A stretch of 64,000 nt of DNA from Euryarchaeota archaeon UBA557 (lineage in GTDB: Archaea > Thermoplasmatota > Poseidoniia > Poseidoniales > Thalassarchaeaceae), in the NCBI GenBank assembly GCA_002503285.1, contig DARI01000005.1:1-64000 (forward strand), read 5' to 3'. Of the stretch, positions 10,301 through 18,050 are shown one piece after another. Within the stretch, counting starts at the first letter, position 1, and each line of letters starts with the position of its first letter. Below the pieces are notes generated by a model, which was given only the letters and a program-made list of their open reading frames with translations, was not told the origin of the DNA and did not search any database. A program made the position numbers and the translations under genes.

Positions 10301-13008
10301 ATGATTCTTGCTCTTTCTGTTTCATCACCAGCAGTCCATACATCCATTACAGACCCGTTGGCAGTGTTAATAACTGCTGCACCTTCATTTGTACCAGCAT
10401 AAAGTGTATCTACCCCAATTGTTGAAACTGCTAGAACATATCGCGAAGGAACGTTTAACTCATCATTATTTCCTTCGTTCCAGCATTGATTAAGAGTTAT
10501 GTCTGGTTCTGTGGACGTTGGCCAATACCACATACAAGCACCTCTATTAGTACCAGCATATATTCCATTAGCATCACTAGTCATGTCATAAAAGGCATAT
10601 GGATCATTATTTCCACCAGGTATTTCAGTAGGTAATAATTCCCACTGATTACCATCCCATCGAGCTAATTCTCCACAATCTCCCCTATTCCAGCAATTAT
10701 TATTTCTATCAGTATCTGATCCTACTAATAAACCACCATAAAAATCTAAAGATAGTGATATAATATCATTATCTGGGATACTATTAGGATCATCCTCTGT
10801 CCATAAATCCAATATTTCTCCAGTTATTCTATCAATTAATAATAGTCCAAATCCGGGTAATCCGAGGTAAATAATATCTCCATCCACGACGACAGGTGCA
10901 GAATCTAAATTATCTGCTCCTAATGATTGCCATGAGCCAAGAATATCTAGACTATTAAGATCTAAACGCATAACACCAGCATCAGGAGTAGCAAAATAGG
11001 CGATTCCAAATCTAGTTGCAATTTCAACAATAAAATCAGAATCTAGGCCATCCGAAGTCGTAAATAGGGCCTCAACAGATTCTGAAGCAGTATTGATTAA
11101 ACTAATCCCATCGCCTAGGTGGCCTACTATTAGCAAATTTGTATCTGAATCATAGGCTAATGATGAGACATAATTTCCGTTGGTAACGTAATCTGATGAA
11201 GAAAGAGTATTTCCAATAGAAATTAGATTACCGTCGATATCTATTTCAAATAATCCCGAGTTAGTTCCTATCCATATTCTATCATTTGAATCCTGTAATA
11301 TCGTTGTTATTTCATTGATATTTAACGCCGGTTCAGCGCTGCCATTTTCATTTATTAAATATTGAATATCGATAACTTCTTTCCATAATTTATCTCTGTT
11401 ATCAAAACGATCTATTATTTGATTACCAGCAATCCATATTTCACCTTGATCTTCATCTTCGATAAATACAGTAACTTGAGCATTGTCTCCAGAATTTGGA
11501 CTGGTGGCTAAAATTATTGTATCTTCTAAATCTTCGCCTACAACTGTTACTAGTTTACCAGATGAATCTCCAATCAGGACCATATCAAAATTAGGACTAC
11601 GTTGCAAATTAAGGCTAGGCCAAGTATTTATTGAATAATCAGTACCTGATAAATTCATATCTGAAATTGATAATGTAGTACGTTCAATCATAGCTATCGT
11701 ATCATAAACGTGTACAGAAGATCCTGCGAAGATATGTAACCAACCAGAAGTAGCTGCCATTCCATGAATATTATTTGATGATAAGAAATTATTAGAGGAC
11801 CAAGGGGGCAACCATGTTTCAGAATTAACGTTTAATCTACTTATTCCAGATGCTTGGGTTGCTACATATAGAATATTATTGATTAATTCCAAATCTACTA
11901 CATTATCACCAGATAAGTAATTACTTGAATCAAGAACATTAAATTTTATATCACTAAAAAGTAATCCGGCACTATCAAAAGTATAATTTATTTGTAACAT
12001 TCCTAATGTTTCAGTTGCTAAATATATGGTGTCATTGTAAATTATAATATCGCTGGGAGTAATGATATTGTCATCATTACGGCAAATGCTCATTGATATC
12101 CATGTAGTGCCTTTTCCCGGTTCGAGATAGTTTAGATTACATTCTGATACTGACCACAAGATGTTATAATCATCCAGAACAGTAGAGATAATTGGATTAA
12201 CATTTGAGGCATTGGTGTCTAGAGGAAAATTTTGAATTGGTTCTGAATTAGATAAATCCATAGCAAGAGTTGAGCCATCTGCAGTCCCAATTATCAACCG
12301 ATTATTTTTCGAGTCAATGGTCAAAGTTCTACCTTCAATTCCAATTTCGATATCAATTATGGTTTTATGAGAGTTATTATCTAATCTTAATAAATCATCA
12401 TCAACTAAAATCATAAGACTACCGTCTAAAGGATTTACTACAGAATCATATATCGTAATATCAATTGGAGTAAATGAAACTCTCGGATCTACAGGTCTGA
12501 GTGCCTCTATAACTAAATCGGTTATTGTTATTCCAGTAGGAATATTCCAATATGCATCACTTAAAGAATTTGGAGATAGAGCGGCATCTAGGATGCCTTG
12601 TTGAACATTAGGAGGATTGTCGATAAAAGATTCTTGACGGCCTAAGTCGCCGTAACCTGACCAGTCAAGTATTTGTGTTTGAGTGTTAATTAAGGATATT
12701 TGAGGTTGATTTGACCAATAACCTTCACTGCCATTAACAGATATTTCAAATGTTAAGTTATCTATAATTGCCCCAGGTGCAAAGTCCAAGAACACGTCGC
12801 CTTTCGCTAAAGTACCGTTAATTGGGTCTGCACCTTCTGCAATAAAGTCAATCCAACCTGTATCATTGCTACCTCCAACCCCCCAACTCTTTTGAGTTGG
12901 AGAATTGTTTGTCATGTGTGTTTCATCAAGGTTGTTTGAAATTAAGGAAGACCATGGCAAAGATATCATCAAGAAGGTGATGATAAAAGTTGATGCCTTA
13001 AATTTCAT
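4372..13008 (-). CDS. Giant secreted/membrane-anchored beta-propeller and fibronectin type III protein
   Basis: About 2,880 residues. The N-terminus is a signal peptide (MKFKASTFIITFLMISLPWS). The start is placed at 13008 because GGTGAG lies 5 nt before that ATG; an ATG at 13020 is also in frame. The bulk, to about residue 1900, is a long series of propeller blades with motifs such as DRIWIGTNSGLFEID and LWVAT-like strands, resembling the Reg_prop sensor blades of hybrid two-component systems. Residues about 2080-2700 hold several fibronectin type III-like modules (repeated YWIGVVAVDDWGN-like strands). One membrane helix follows near residue 2720, then an acidic cytoplasmic tail of about 135 residues ending in a 12-residue repeat. 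It is outside-facing with a small inner tail. No kinase or catalytic domain is seen; adhesion, sensing or surface-layer roles are all inference. Confidence 0.85.
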   Translation of the reverse strand: MKFKASTFIITFLMISLPWSSLISNNLDETHMTNNSPTQKSWGVGGSNDTGWIDFIAEGADPINGTLAKGDVFLDFAPGAIIDNLTFEISVNGSEGYWSNQPQISLINTQTQILDWSGYGDLGRQESFIDNPPNVQQGILDAALSPNSLSDAYWNIPTGITITDLVIEALRPVDPRVSFTPIDITIYDSVVNPLDGSLMILVDDDLLRLDNNSHKTIIDIEIGIEGRTLTIDSKNNRLIIGTADGSTLAMDLSNSEPIQNFPLDTNASNVNPIISTVLDDYNILWSVSECNLNYLEPGKGTTWISMSICRNDDNIITPSDIIIYNDTIYLATETLGMLQINYTFDSAGLLFSDIKFNVLDSSNYLSGDNVVDLELINNILYVATQASGISRLNVNSETWLPPWSSNNFLSSNNIHGMAATSGWLHIFAGSSVHVYDTIAMIERTTLSISDMNLSGTDYSINTWPSLNLQRSPNFDMVLIGDSSGKLVTVVGEDLEDTIILATSPNSGDNAQVTVFIEDEDQGEIWIAGNQIIDRFDNRDKLWKEVIDIQYLINENGSAEPALNINEITTILQDSNDRIWIGTNSGLFEIDIDGNLISIGNTLSSSDYVTNGNYVSSLAYDSDTNLLIVGHLGDGISLINTASESVEALFTTSDGLDSDFIVEIATRFGIAYFATPDAGVMRLDLNSLDILGSWQSLGADNLDSAPVVVDGDIIYLGLPGFGLLLIDRITGEILDLWTEDDPNSIPDNDIISLSLDFYGGLLVGSDTDRNNNCWNRGDCGELARWDGNQWELLPTEIPGGNNDPYAFYDMTSDANGIYAGTNRGACMWYWPTSTEPDITLNQCWNEGNNDELNVPSRYVLAVSTIGVDTLYAGTNEGAAVINTANGSVMDVWTAGDETERARIIKIGDVIYIGYENTGIARYNTSTYTWMVPWDGTQGFIEDDDVTVIIPGSQDGTMWVGGDFGITLIDTLNNSVLLDWERGDNNDGPTLPQNPPADIIIIDEIMYYSLQRGQSWNQRDEIYRVNLVNNSSLSSLNAGDQAGFDGVIHGIENVGNELWISIRENGWWGGPGDAGTIVRWNITNNNWSANLETLGDVERVNAQYLGDCFPITTSCELWVAYGENILRRFSAGNMTLLDQWNDVDGRIRGMAEFNGEYVFASMNGILRWDPVNETWLSPWTPSDGLPSESQEDIYSMKTIGNSLWLSSGSYGDGLVMVLYNGNWSTWEIDSGDIPDGYGADIVFCDDIVHVAIGFESNAWWRSGGGIARFDTADHDGDGITNEWISPITEDNSQISNRDPRAMACDNQNRMLYIGFDAESVGIDRFSYNSNNFLSTLDDTNGVSEGNVFPGGMLYDNGILFVAHFGDNSGITRIMTSGNTASNGIVLDSGMDTCSIARAPSSGSRIYAIGRSGESTGINRVDRLDNTGLIQGGFDQLIGLPGGSVQEMISNSTHIWVTSSDYFDAYWGSTILQGELIENGSVNWQYGVRVFDDIINELRLDGEKVWISTVGGGLMYLNTTGKTLTQMPTGLHRNMDGLYLEDGMLYVGLMGYDDSSAGFQIFDTVNQQWSQGSLIAGLPSNIVNDFIEYNNHIMVATNGGIGLWNTTISGWDNPITTLDGLPSSNIEHLMILPSPIQGNGQILLGGPMGLSILNQNLSYVSTLDSDDGLIGDSVSGIVYSPAVSREYVNPLDNSTQIINHDAAIFISHNGQGSTRPGVAAWDLATDRQNGTYNIDMIPSNDVRSISSDIWGIHIATDSEPIVHFNGSSMRMESGIGVEDLLFWPPSQIISDGTHIVVISPIGIDIIKSADNHEHVFSKVIPGIIDADVKDGFLSVISLNGLRIFSPIETLQEMPSQYQKRASPLKVALGQDTWDITDFTHPGMDIILASGNNTITINKTLEAEVEPGNLPLYNSALNFLAPQSTAWVWASSKSLNYTGFWDLAEYNSGIETTFQSAIFNTLPGSSSSQLHLRLQSPQDGKIKIRITYDWDRLEAPTSIVNLTDRPNDGGGVLQTSWLPAQDSAWYAYRLYVWDSTNSPDWTPNIEDLDDFSVYERITSWSETSAVITEANHDGISKPLFNDRQYKAAISIEYQDGSLGQPMTWEGNATPSNEVPEPPKWLSVAPISGGISGVVTAEWDACSELDPSMTRIWAVQQEISNALVLSNYSDLSFASGNTTVLELEPNKTYWFAIVCVDEAGQSKPENATIFGPIVTAGGLNDGIPPSQITEVFAYDVPDDEGGRIEVTWASNTEEDCSYYVIYILPASGIRPPDSVEGWPVAQYVPDCSENSVIIDSIGDAGLENGIVYWIGVVAVDDWGNIASEPVNIVSTASYSETDSISFSPPEKVEGLIAWDHPSDDGSSIDIMWNRSTADDFSHYTIWVSEYPLNDLIEINQHCQEIECNLIIINQRQIENSLQLEITVNNALYGNDISSLYSSIIVPSIPLYVAVTVHDIAGNVYLTNLDEHITLVNPIDNRGDTSPPNRLEAPILKDRNPDSGDGMFVEFSQSIESDISEYWIYAVAGNPFTRVSNAEPALIVDRNSPTQILLESLSDGQRLGPSLPIWVAVVPVDSSGNGLFTNLQTSMITLVDENILDPGAHLSVVSGIQTYWNLAGTQIEIKWDLSTDEKVKSYTVYYSLQPFTDTRDAILFMANITDSTIYFNTFDNVTIDQAVTYWVAVVPSDGEVERIGTNPLEVIPWIDYTPEGGGLTNNDAEMSWLDQLMGGNMNSLIAIISSILIFIGSVLIIKPKNKSVPEIWELGTDEVDKEDNFISKDEDFDLQIMSPVPDSKVTNYDVYEDANFEEEIIQNENINPSEVENELLIPDEDMNIMDELNQMADGLDLDELNQMADGLDLDELNQMAKNLEKENIDTSFLDEMLDDQ
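4436..4527 (-). repeat. 36-bp tandem repeat encoding a 12-residue acidic repeat
   Basis: Two identical 36-bp units lie at 4436-4471 and 4472-4507, followed by about 20 bp of a third copy. On the minus strand they encode the repeated DLDELNQMADGL peptide in the cytoplasmic tail of the giant surface protein. Units this identical at DNA level point to recent slippage or unequal exchange. Confidence 0.9.
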
Positions 13009-13337
13009 TATTCTCACCATAATTTTTTACTTAATTGCAAAAGCATATTAAATCATTATATTGTTGATACAAAAAATCGCAAAAGCATATGAAACTGCTT
13101 TTTACGTGATTTAAAAATCCGTCAGTGTAAACCTCACTAACTACAATCATGAATAAACCCGCTCGATGTATAATTTATGAAGAGTTTGGCAGTAAGTTTT
13201 CGATTTGCTCAGTATTTAAATTAGATATTACTATGTAATAACTTGTATAAGAATATCTAATATACATCAATAAAGACTAATTTTTACAGGATAGCATGAT
13301 ATCATATAGTTTCTCCGTTCTATCAGAGGGGTTGTTG
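13009..13337. promoter_or_regulatory. Divergent control region between the giant surface gene and malic enzyme
   Basis: This AT-rich stretch of 329 bp carries two identical 12-mers, GCAAAAGCATAT, at 13037-13048 and 13079-13090 (42 bp apart, four helical turns). It also carries an 8-bp inverted repeat, TTAGATAT at 13221-13228 and ATATCTAA at 13253-13260, next to a TATA-like TATTTAAAT at 13213-13221. These are plausible protein-binding sites and a core promoter for one or both genes. No ORF or RNA gene is seen here. Confidence 0.4.
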
Positions 13338-15620
13338 ATGGACGACAGTAAACTGGAAGAAGACGCATTGGAATATCATGCTTCGAATCCTGCTGGAAAA
13401 ATTGCAATTATTCCAACAAAACCACATGGAACCCAAAGAGACTTATCTTTAGCATATTCACCAGGCGTGGCATATCCTTGTAAGGAAATTGAAAAGGATC
13501 CAAATAATGCATATAAGTATACCTCAAAAGGAAATTTGGTAGCAGTTATAAGCAACGGAACTGCAGTTCTAGGTTTAGGAGATATAGGAAGCTTAGCCAG
13601 TAAGCCTGTAATGGAAGGAAAGGGGTTATTGTTCAAGGCGTTTGCAGATATTGATGTTTTTGATATTGAAATAGACAAGACGGATGTAGATGGCTTTGTT
13701 GAGACTGTAAAGGCTATAGCACCGACCTTTGGAGGAATAAATCTTGAAGATATTAAGGCACCTGAATGTTTTGAGATTGAAAGAAGACTTAAGCAAGAAT
13801 TGGACATTCCCGTTATGCACGATGATCAACACGGTACTGCAATAATATCTGGCGCGGCACTAATAAATGGTTTAGAGATAGTCAAGAAGGAAATTTCGAA
13901 AGTGAAAGTAGTTGTTTCCGGTGCTGGAGCATCTGCAATATCATGTGCAAAACATTACTTAAAACTTGGAATTTCAATAGATAACATCATACTTGTTGAT
14001 TCGAGAGGTATTTTAACAAAAAATAGAATGGATAAGGGAGATTTAAATATCTATAAAAACGAGTTTGCTAGAAATATTTCAGACGGCGACTTAGCATTGG
14101 CGATGAAAGGTGCAGATGTATTTTTAGGATTATCAAAAGGAGGTATTGTTAGTAAAAAAATGATATCTAGTATGGCAGAAAAACCACTTATCTTTGCTCT
14201 TGCAAATCCGGATCCCGAAATCTTACCTGAAGATATATGTGAAGTTCGTAATGATGCCATAATAGCTACTGGAAGATCTGACTATCCTAATCAAATCAAT
14301 AATGTACTAGGATTTCCATATATATTCAGAGGGGCTTTGGACGTTCGGACAAAGGAAATAACTGAAGGAATGAAAATGGCTGCAACAAAAGCTATAGCAA
14401 AACTAGCTAAAGAACCAGTGCCAGATGATGTTTTATCTGCATACAGCGGTGAAGTTATCCAATTTGGTCCGGAATACATTATTCCGAAACCATTTGATGC
14501 AAGAGTCTTGATTTGGGAAGCAAGTGCGGTTGCTGAAGCAGCCGTAAAAGAAGGTGTTGCAAGAATTACTGAGGAAGAATTTGATATTGATTTGTATAGA
14601 GAAGAATTAGAATCTAGATTAGGTTTAACTAGATCTATAATGAGGCAAGTTATCAATAAGGCTAAAAATTCTAGTAAGAAAATAGTATTTTCAGAAGGAG
14701 AAGATCCCACAATTATTAAGGCGGCTGCGCAATGTATTAATGAAAAAATATGCCAACCAATACTTTTAGGTGATATCACCAGGATTGAAGCCGTTAAATT
14801 AGAATTGGGATTAAATTTTGAATGTGAATGTATAGATGTGCGATATGATGTTAGAAGAAGGGGGATTTATGCCGATGAATATCATAAATTAAGAGGCCGT
14901 AAAGGACTTACGAAAGAAGATGCTGTACGATTACTAAAGATGCCTACGCATTTTGCACCAATGATGGTTCACATGAAAGATGCTGACGGATATCTAGGGG
15001 GCGTCTCTCATCATTATCCAGACATCGTGAAACCATGTTTACACATTATTGGACCTGACCCTAATTCCCATAGGATAGTAGGAATGTATATGATGACTGT
15101 AAATGGAGAATTATCGTTTATAGGAGATGCGACAATAAATATTTATCCAGATCCTAGAACATTAGCCGAAATAGCTATCCAGACTGCAAAAGTTGCAAAA
15201 AGATTTGGAGTTAAACCTAAAGTTGCCATGCTATCATTTTCAAATTTTGGAACATCAGGTGAATTGCGAACAGATAGAATTGAAGAAGCGATAGAAATTG
15301 TTAGGGAATTGGATCCAGATTTGGTAATTGACGGCCCTATGCAAGCAGATACTGCATTAGTTCCATCGATACAAAATGAATACCCATTTATGAAATTTAA
15401 TGGCCCTGCAAATGTGTTAATTTGTCCCAACCTCACATCTGCAAATATAGCATATAAATTACTTCAAAGAATTGCTGGCGCGGAAATGACTGGCCCAATT
15501 CTAGAAGGGTTAGCGAAGCCTGCTCATGTCCTTCAAAGAGGGGATAACGTTCGTGATGTTGTCCACATGGCGGCAATATGCACTGTAGATGCCGTTAGAC
15601 ACGAACAGGAAAAACTCTAA
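13338..15620 (+). CDS. maeB: NADP-type malic enzyme with C-terminal phosphotransacetylase-like domain
   Basis: The enzyme oxidatively decarboxylates malate to pyruvate. The N-terminal 430 residues or so are malic enzyme: YSPGVAYPC, a VHDDQHGTAII-like segment (reads VMHDDQHGTAII) and a GAGASAISCAKHY dinucleotide-binding loop. From about residue 440 to the end is a phosphate acetyl/butyryltransferase-like domain, which in MaeB enzymes is regulatory and not clearly catalytic. Length (760 residues) fits bacterial MaeB. The ATG at 13338 is chosen because GAGGGG lies 6 nt before it; an in-frame ATG at 13296 would add 14 residues that do not look like the family. It ends 4 nt from the convergent deaminase gene. 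Together with PEP carboxykinase nearby it serves the C3/C4 node. Confidence 0.92.
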   Translation: MDDSKLEEDALEYHASNPAGKIAIIPTKPHGTQRDLSLAYSPGVAYPCKEIEKDPNNAYKYTSKGNLVAVISNGTAVLGLGDIGSLASKPVMEGKGLLFKAFADIDVFDIEIDKTDVDGFVETVKAIAPTFGGINLEDIKAPECFEIERRLKQELDIPVMHDDQHGTAIISGAALINGLEIVKKEISKVKVVVSGAGASAISCAKHYLKLGISIDNIILVDSRGILTKNRMDKGDLNIYKNEFARNISDGDLALAMKGADVFLGLSKGGIVSKKMISSMAEKPLIFALANPDPEILPEDICEVRNDAIIATGRSDYPNQINNVLGFPYIFRGALDVRTKEITEGMKMAATKAIAKLAKEPVPDDVLSAYSGEVIQFGPEYIIPKPFDARVLIWEASAVAEAAVKEGVARITEEEFDIDLYREELESRLGLTRSIMRQVINKAKNSSKKIVFSEGEDPTIIKAAAQCINEKICQPILLGDITRIEAVKLELGLNFECECIDVRYDVRRRGIYADEYHKLRGRKGLTKEDAVRLLKMPTHFAPMMVHMKDADGYLGGVSHHYPDIVKPCLHIIGPDPNSHRIVGMYMMTVNGELSFIGDATINIYPDPRTLAEIAIQTAKVAKRFGVKPKVAMLSFSNFGTSGELRTDRIEEAIEIVRELDPDLVIDGPMQADTALVPSIQNEYPFMKFNGPANVLICPNLTSANIAYKLLQRIAGAEMTGPILEGLAKPAHVLQRGDNVRDVVHMAAICTVDAVRHEQEKL

Positions 15621-15623
15621 GAA

Positions 15624-16874
15624 TCATATTTGTGAATAATATTCTTCTGTTGCTAATTCTAAGTCTAATGAAACTTTGTATTCATCTATAGATAATGTCA
15701 CTCCATCTCTACGTAATGGATTACCATCAACGAATACATCAAGACAATCTGCACCAGAATAAATTAAATTTGCAAGTAATCTCTCACCATTTTTCCCATG
15801 TGGCCTCATTCTTATATTGTTTAAGTCCCAAGTGATCCAATCTCGTGATTCTTTTGTTGCAATTTTCCAAGTTTCAGAGGGATTTAATATTTTGGCATCC
15901 CAATGATCATGCTTTTGAACTATGCTAGCAGCCTTTGCTTCTGCACGTAAATCTAAACTATTGTTACTTGCTGCGCCATCAGTTCCTAGTCTAACATCAA
16001 CTCCTGCTTCTTTCATTGCAGGATATGACATAGTACCACCACATGCTAATTTTTGATTACTAATCGGACAATGAACTGCATGAGAATCGTGTTTGGCCAG
16101 GATTCTCATTTCTTTCTTTGTTACCCATCCACAATGAGCACAAACTGTTCCTTCGGTAAAATAATCTATAGAATCTAAGTATTCTATTGGATACATTCCG
16201 GTTTCTGCGTAGCATTCTGCAACTTCTTTACGAGTTTCTGAAGTATGTATACTTAATCTACAATTAGTTTCTTTTGAAATTTCAGATGCTTTTTGTAGTG
16301 TTTCTTTTGAACATGCATAAACAGAATGAGTTCCTATTCCGTATTCGACTCTATTTTTCTTACCATTATTATCTGAAATAAGAGTTTTTACTTTAGAAAG
16401 TGCAGCCCCAGTACTGATATCTGAAGAGGTTGAATAATCGGTTATTGGCCCGCATATTATTGCCCTAATTCCACTTTCAGAAATAACATTACCAACTACA
16501 TCTGGATGAAAATACATATCACAAGCAAATGTAGTTCCGGTACTGATTAGTTCTGCTGCCGCTGCTCTAGTTCCAACTTCTATTAAATCAGGAGTAATAT
16601 GTTTTTCAACCGGAAATATAGATTTTGTTAACCATTCCATAAGTGGTAGGCCTTCTCCCATTGATCGATTTAGAATCATTGCCATATGAGTATGCCAATT
16701 TTGTAAGCTTCGTGTTATTAATCGGTTAGATCCATCTATTGTTTCAATTACATCTTCATGGCCCTTACTTACACTATAAGTACCCTCATTATTTAATAAA
16801 AAATTTCCTTTTTTGACAATTCCATCATGATCAATTAAATGTGTATTTGTAATTCTTCTTGGTTCTGTTTCCAT
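15624..16874 (-). CDS. mtaD: Amidohydrolase, S-adenosylhomocysteine / 5'-methylthioadenosine deaminase family
   Basis: A 416-residue metal-dependent hydrolase of the TRZ/ATZ (MtaD/DadD) group. The metal-binding HxH is at residues 61-63 (NWHTHMAM). Further expected pieces are THSVYAC, SIHTSET (metal histidine), VCAHCGWV and GTDGAASNN with the catalytic aspartate. Known relatives deaminate methylthioadenosine, SAH or 5'-deoxyadenosine to the inosine form, a step of methionine salvage in archaea. The exact substrate cannot be read from the sequence; a guanine or cytosine deaminase-type substrate remains possible. It converges with maeB and diverges from the DnaJ-like gene. A TTTTAAAG TATA-like run lies close upstream on the minus strand. 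Confidence 0.8.
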   Translation of the reverse strand: METEPRRITNTHLIDHDGIVKKGNFLLNNEGTYSVSKGHEDVIETIDGSNRLITRSLQNWHTHMAMILNRSMGEGLPLMEWLTKSIFPVEKHITPDLIEVGTRAAAAELISTGTTFACDMYFHPDVVGNVISESGIRAIICGPITDYSTSSDISTGAALSKVKTLISDNNGKKNRVEYGIGTHSVYACSKETLQKASEISKETNCRLSIHTSETRKEVAECYAETGMYPIEYLDSIDYFTEGTVCAHCGWVTKKEMRILAKHDSHAVHCPISNQKLACGGTMSYPAMKEAGVDVRLGTDGAASNNSLDLRAEAKAASIVQKHDHWDAKILNPSETWKIATKESRDWITWDLNNIRMRPHGKNGERLLANLIYSGADCLDVFVDGNPLRRDGVTLSIDEYKVSLDLELATEEYYSQI

Positions 16875-17020
16875 AAAATCACAACTTTAAAATAATTTAA
16901 TCATTAGTAATAATTATGTACAATTTAATTTCATTTAAGGATCTTCGATAGTTTCTAAATGGTTATTATGTACTCTCCTCACTCTTCCCACTAACCATTC
17001 CATCATTAGTGCATCGATGA

Positions 17021-18004
17021 ATGATATTCCGAGGGTTGAATAATGTTGAATGTCCTAAGGGTTATGTGGAAGAGGGGCCGTATCGAATATTAGGAGTCTC
17101 GAAAGACGCCACCGATTCGGAAATCAAACGAAATTATCGTAGATTGGCCCGTCAATATCATCCTGATAGGAATCCTAATGATATTGCTGCAGAAGATCGA
17201 TTTAAATCGATTCAAACAGCATATGAAAAAATTGGCGATTCTAATGCTCGTCAAGAATATGATCAAAAAAAGCGAATGGACGAGATGTTCCAGGGAAATA
17301 GAGGAAATTCATTTGGTGGAGGATTTGGTGGATTTGATTTGGGAGATATGTTCTCACAGTTCAGAGGTCGGGGGCAGCAGACAAGTCAAAATAAATCAAA
17401 TATTAACCATCAAGAACATTCGATAAAGGGTTCAGATATAGAATCTGGTTTGGACGTGTCACTTGAGCAGGCAATCAATGGAGCAGATATTAAATTTAGT
17501 CATCGAAGATTTAAAACTTGTGAAAAGTGTAGTGGCTCTAGTTTTGGAACGTCAAAAAGTTGTTCCGATTGTGGAGGTAAAGGAGTTATGACTAAGAGTA
17601 GTACAATAACAATTAAAGTTCCAAAAAATGCTAAACATGGTCAATTACTAAGACTGAAGAAAATGGGGCATGAACATCCGCAAGGAAAACCTGGAGATTT
17701 GATAATAACTCTCCGATTAGATGCCGAAGAAGGTAGAAGATGGGAAAATGGAAGAATAGTTCAAGAAGTCCCCGTCCAAATTACAACTCTATTCTTAGGA
17801 GGAAAGGTAAAAATCATCACACCATTAGGAAAAAAAGTACAAATCGATGTTCCTGCAGGGACTAAGATTGGAGATAGAAGGGGACTAAAGGGGCATGGGC
17901 ATGCCGGCGGCCAATTAGATATAGAATATGTTTTATCGGAAATAATTGAGATAAATGATGAACAAAGAGAGATTTTAGAGCATTTACGAAAAGTAGGTCT
18001 CTAA
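17021..18004 (+). CDS. DnaJ-like co-chaperone with reduced zinc region
   Basis: A 327-residue Hsp40. The J domain covers about residues 18-80, with HPD at 47-49, which stimulates the Hsp70 ATPase. A Gly/Phe-rich segment follows (GGGFGGFDLGDMF). The zinc region has only two cysteine motifs, CEKCSGS and CSDCGGKG near residues 167-185, where type I DnaJ has four. The C-terminal peptide-binding domains (ITIKVPKNAKHGQLLRLKKMG and VPAGTKIGDRRGLKGHG) are kept. So it lies between type I and type II Hsp40s. No dnaK is in the window. The ATG at 17021 gives about 17 residues before the J domain; a later non-ATG start is possible. Confidence 0.88.
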   Translation: MIFRGLNNVECPKGYVEEGPYRILGVSKDATDSEIKRNYRRLARQYHPDRNPNDIAAEDRFKSIQTAYEKIGDSNARQEYDQKKRMDEMFQGNRGNSFGGGFGGFDLGDMFSQFRGRGQQTSQNKSNINHQEHSIKGSDIESGLDVSLEQAINGADIKFSHRRFKTCEKCSGSSFGTSKSCSDCGGKGVMTKSSTITIKVPKNAKHGQLLRLKKMGHEHPQGKPGDLIITLRLDAEEGRRWENGRIVQEVPVQITTLFLGGKVKIITPLGKKVQIDVPAGTKIGDRRGLKGHGHAGGQLDIEYVLSEIIEINDEQREILEHLRKVGL

Positions 18005-18050
18005 AATAAAAACAACTACTAAAATACGAAGATTCTGTGGATTTGTTGTA

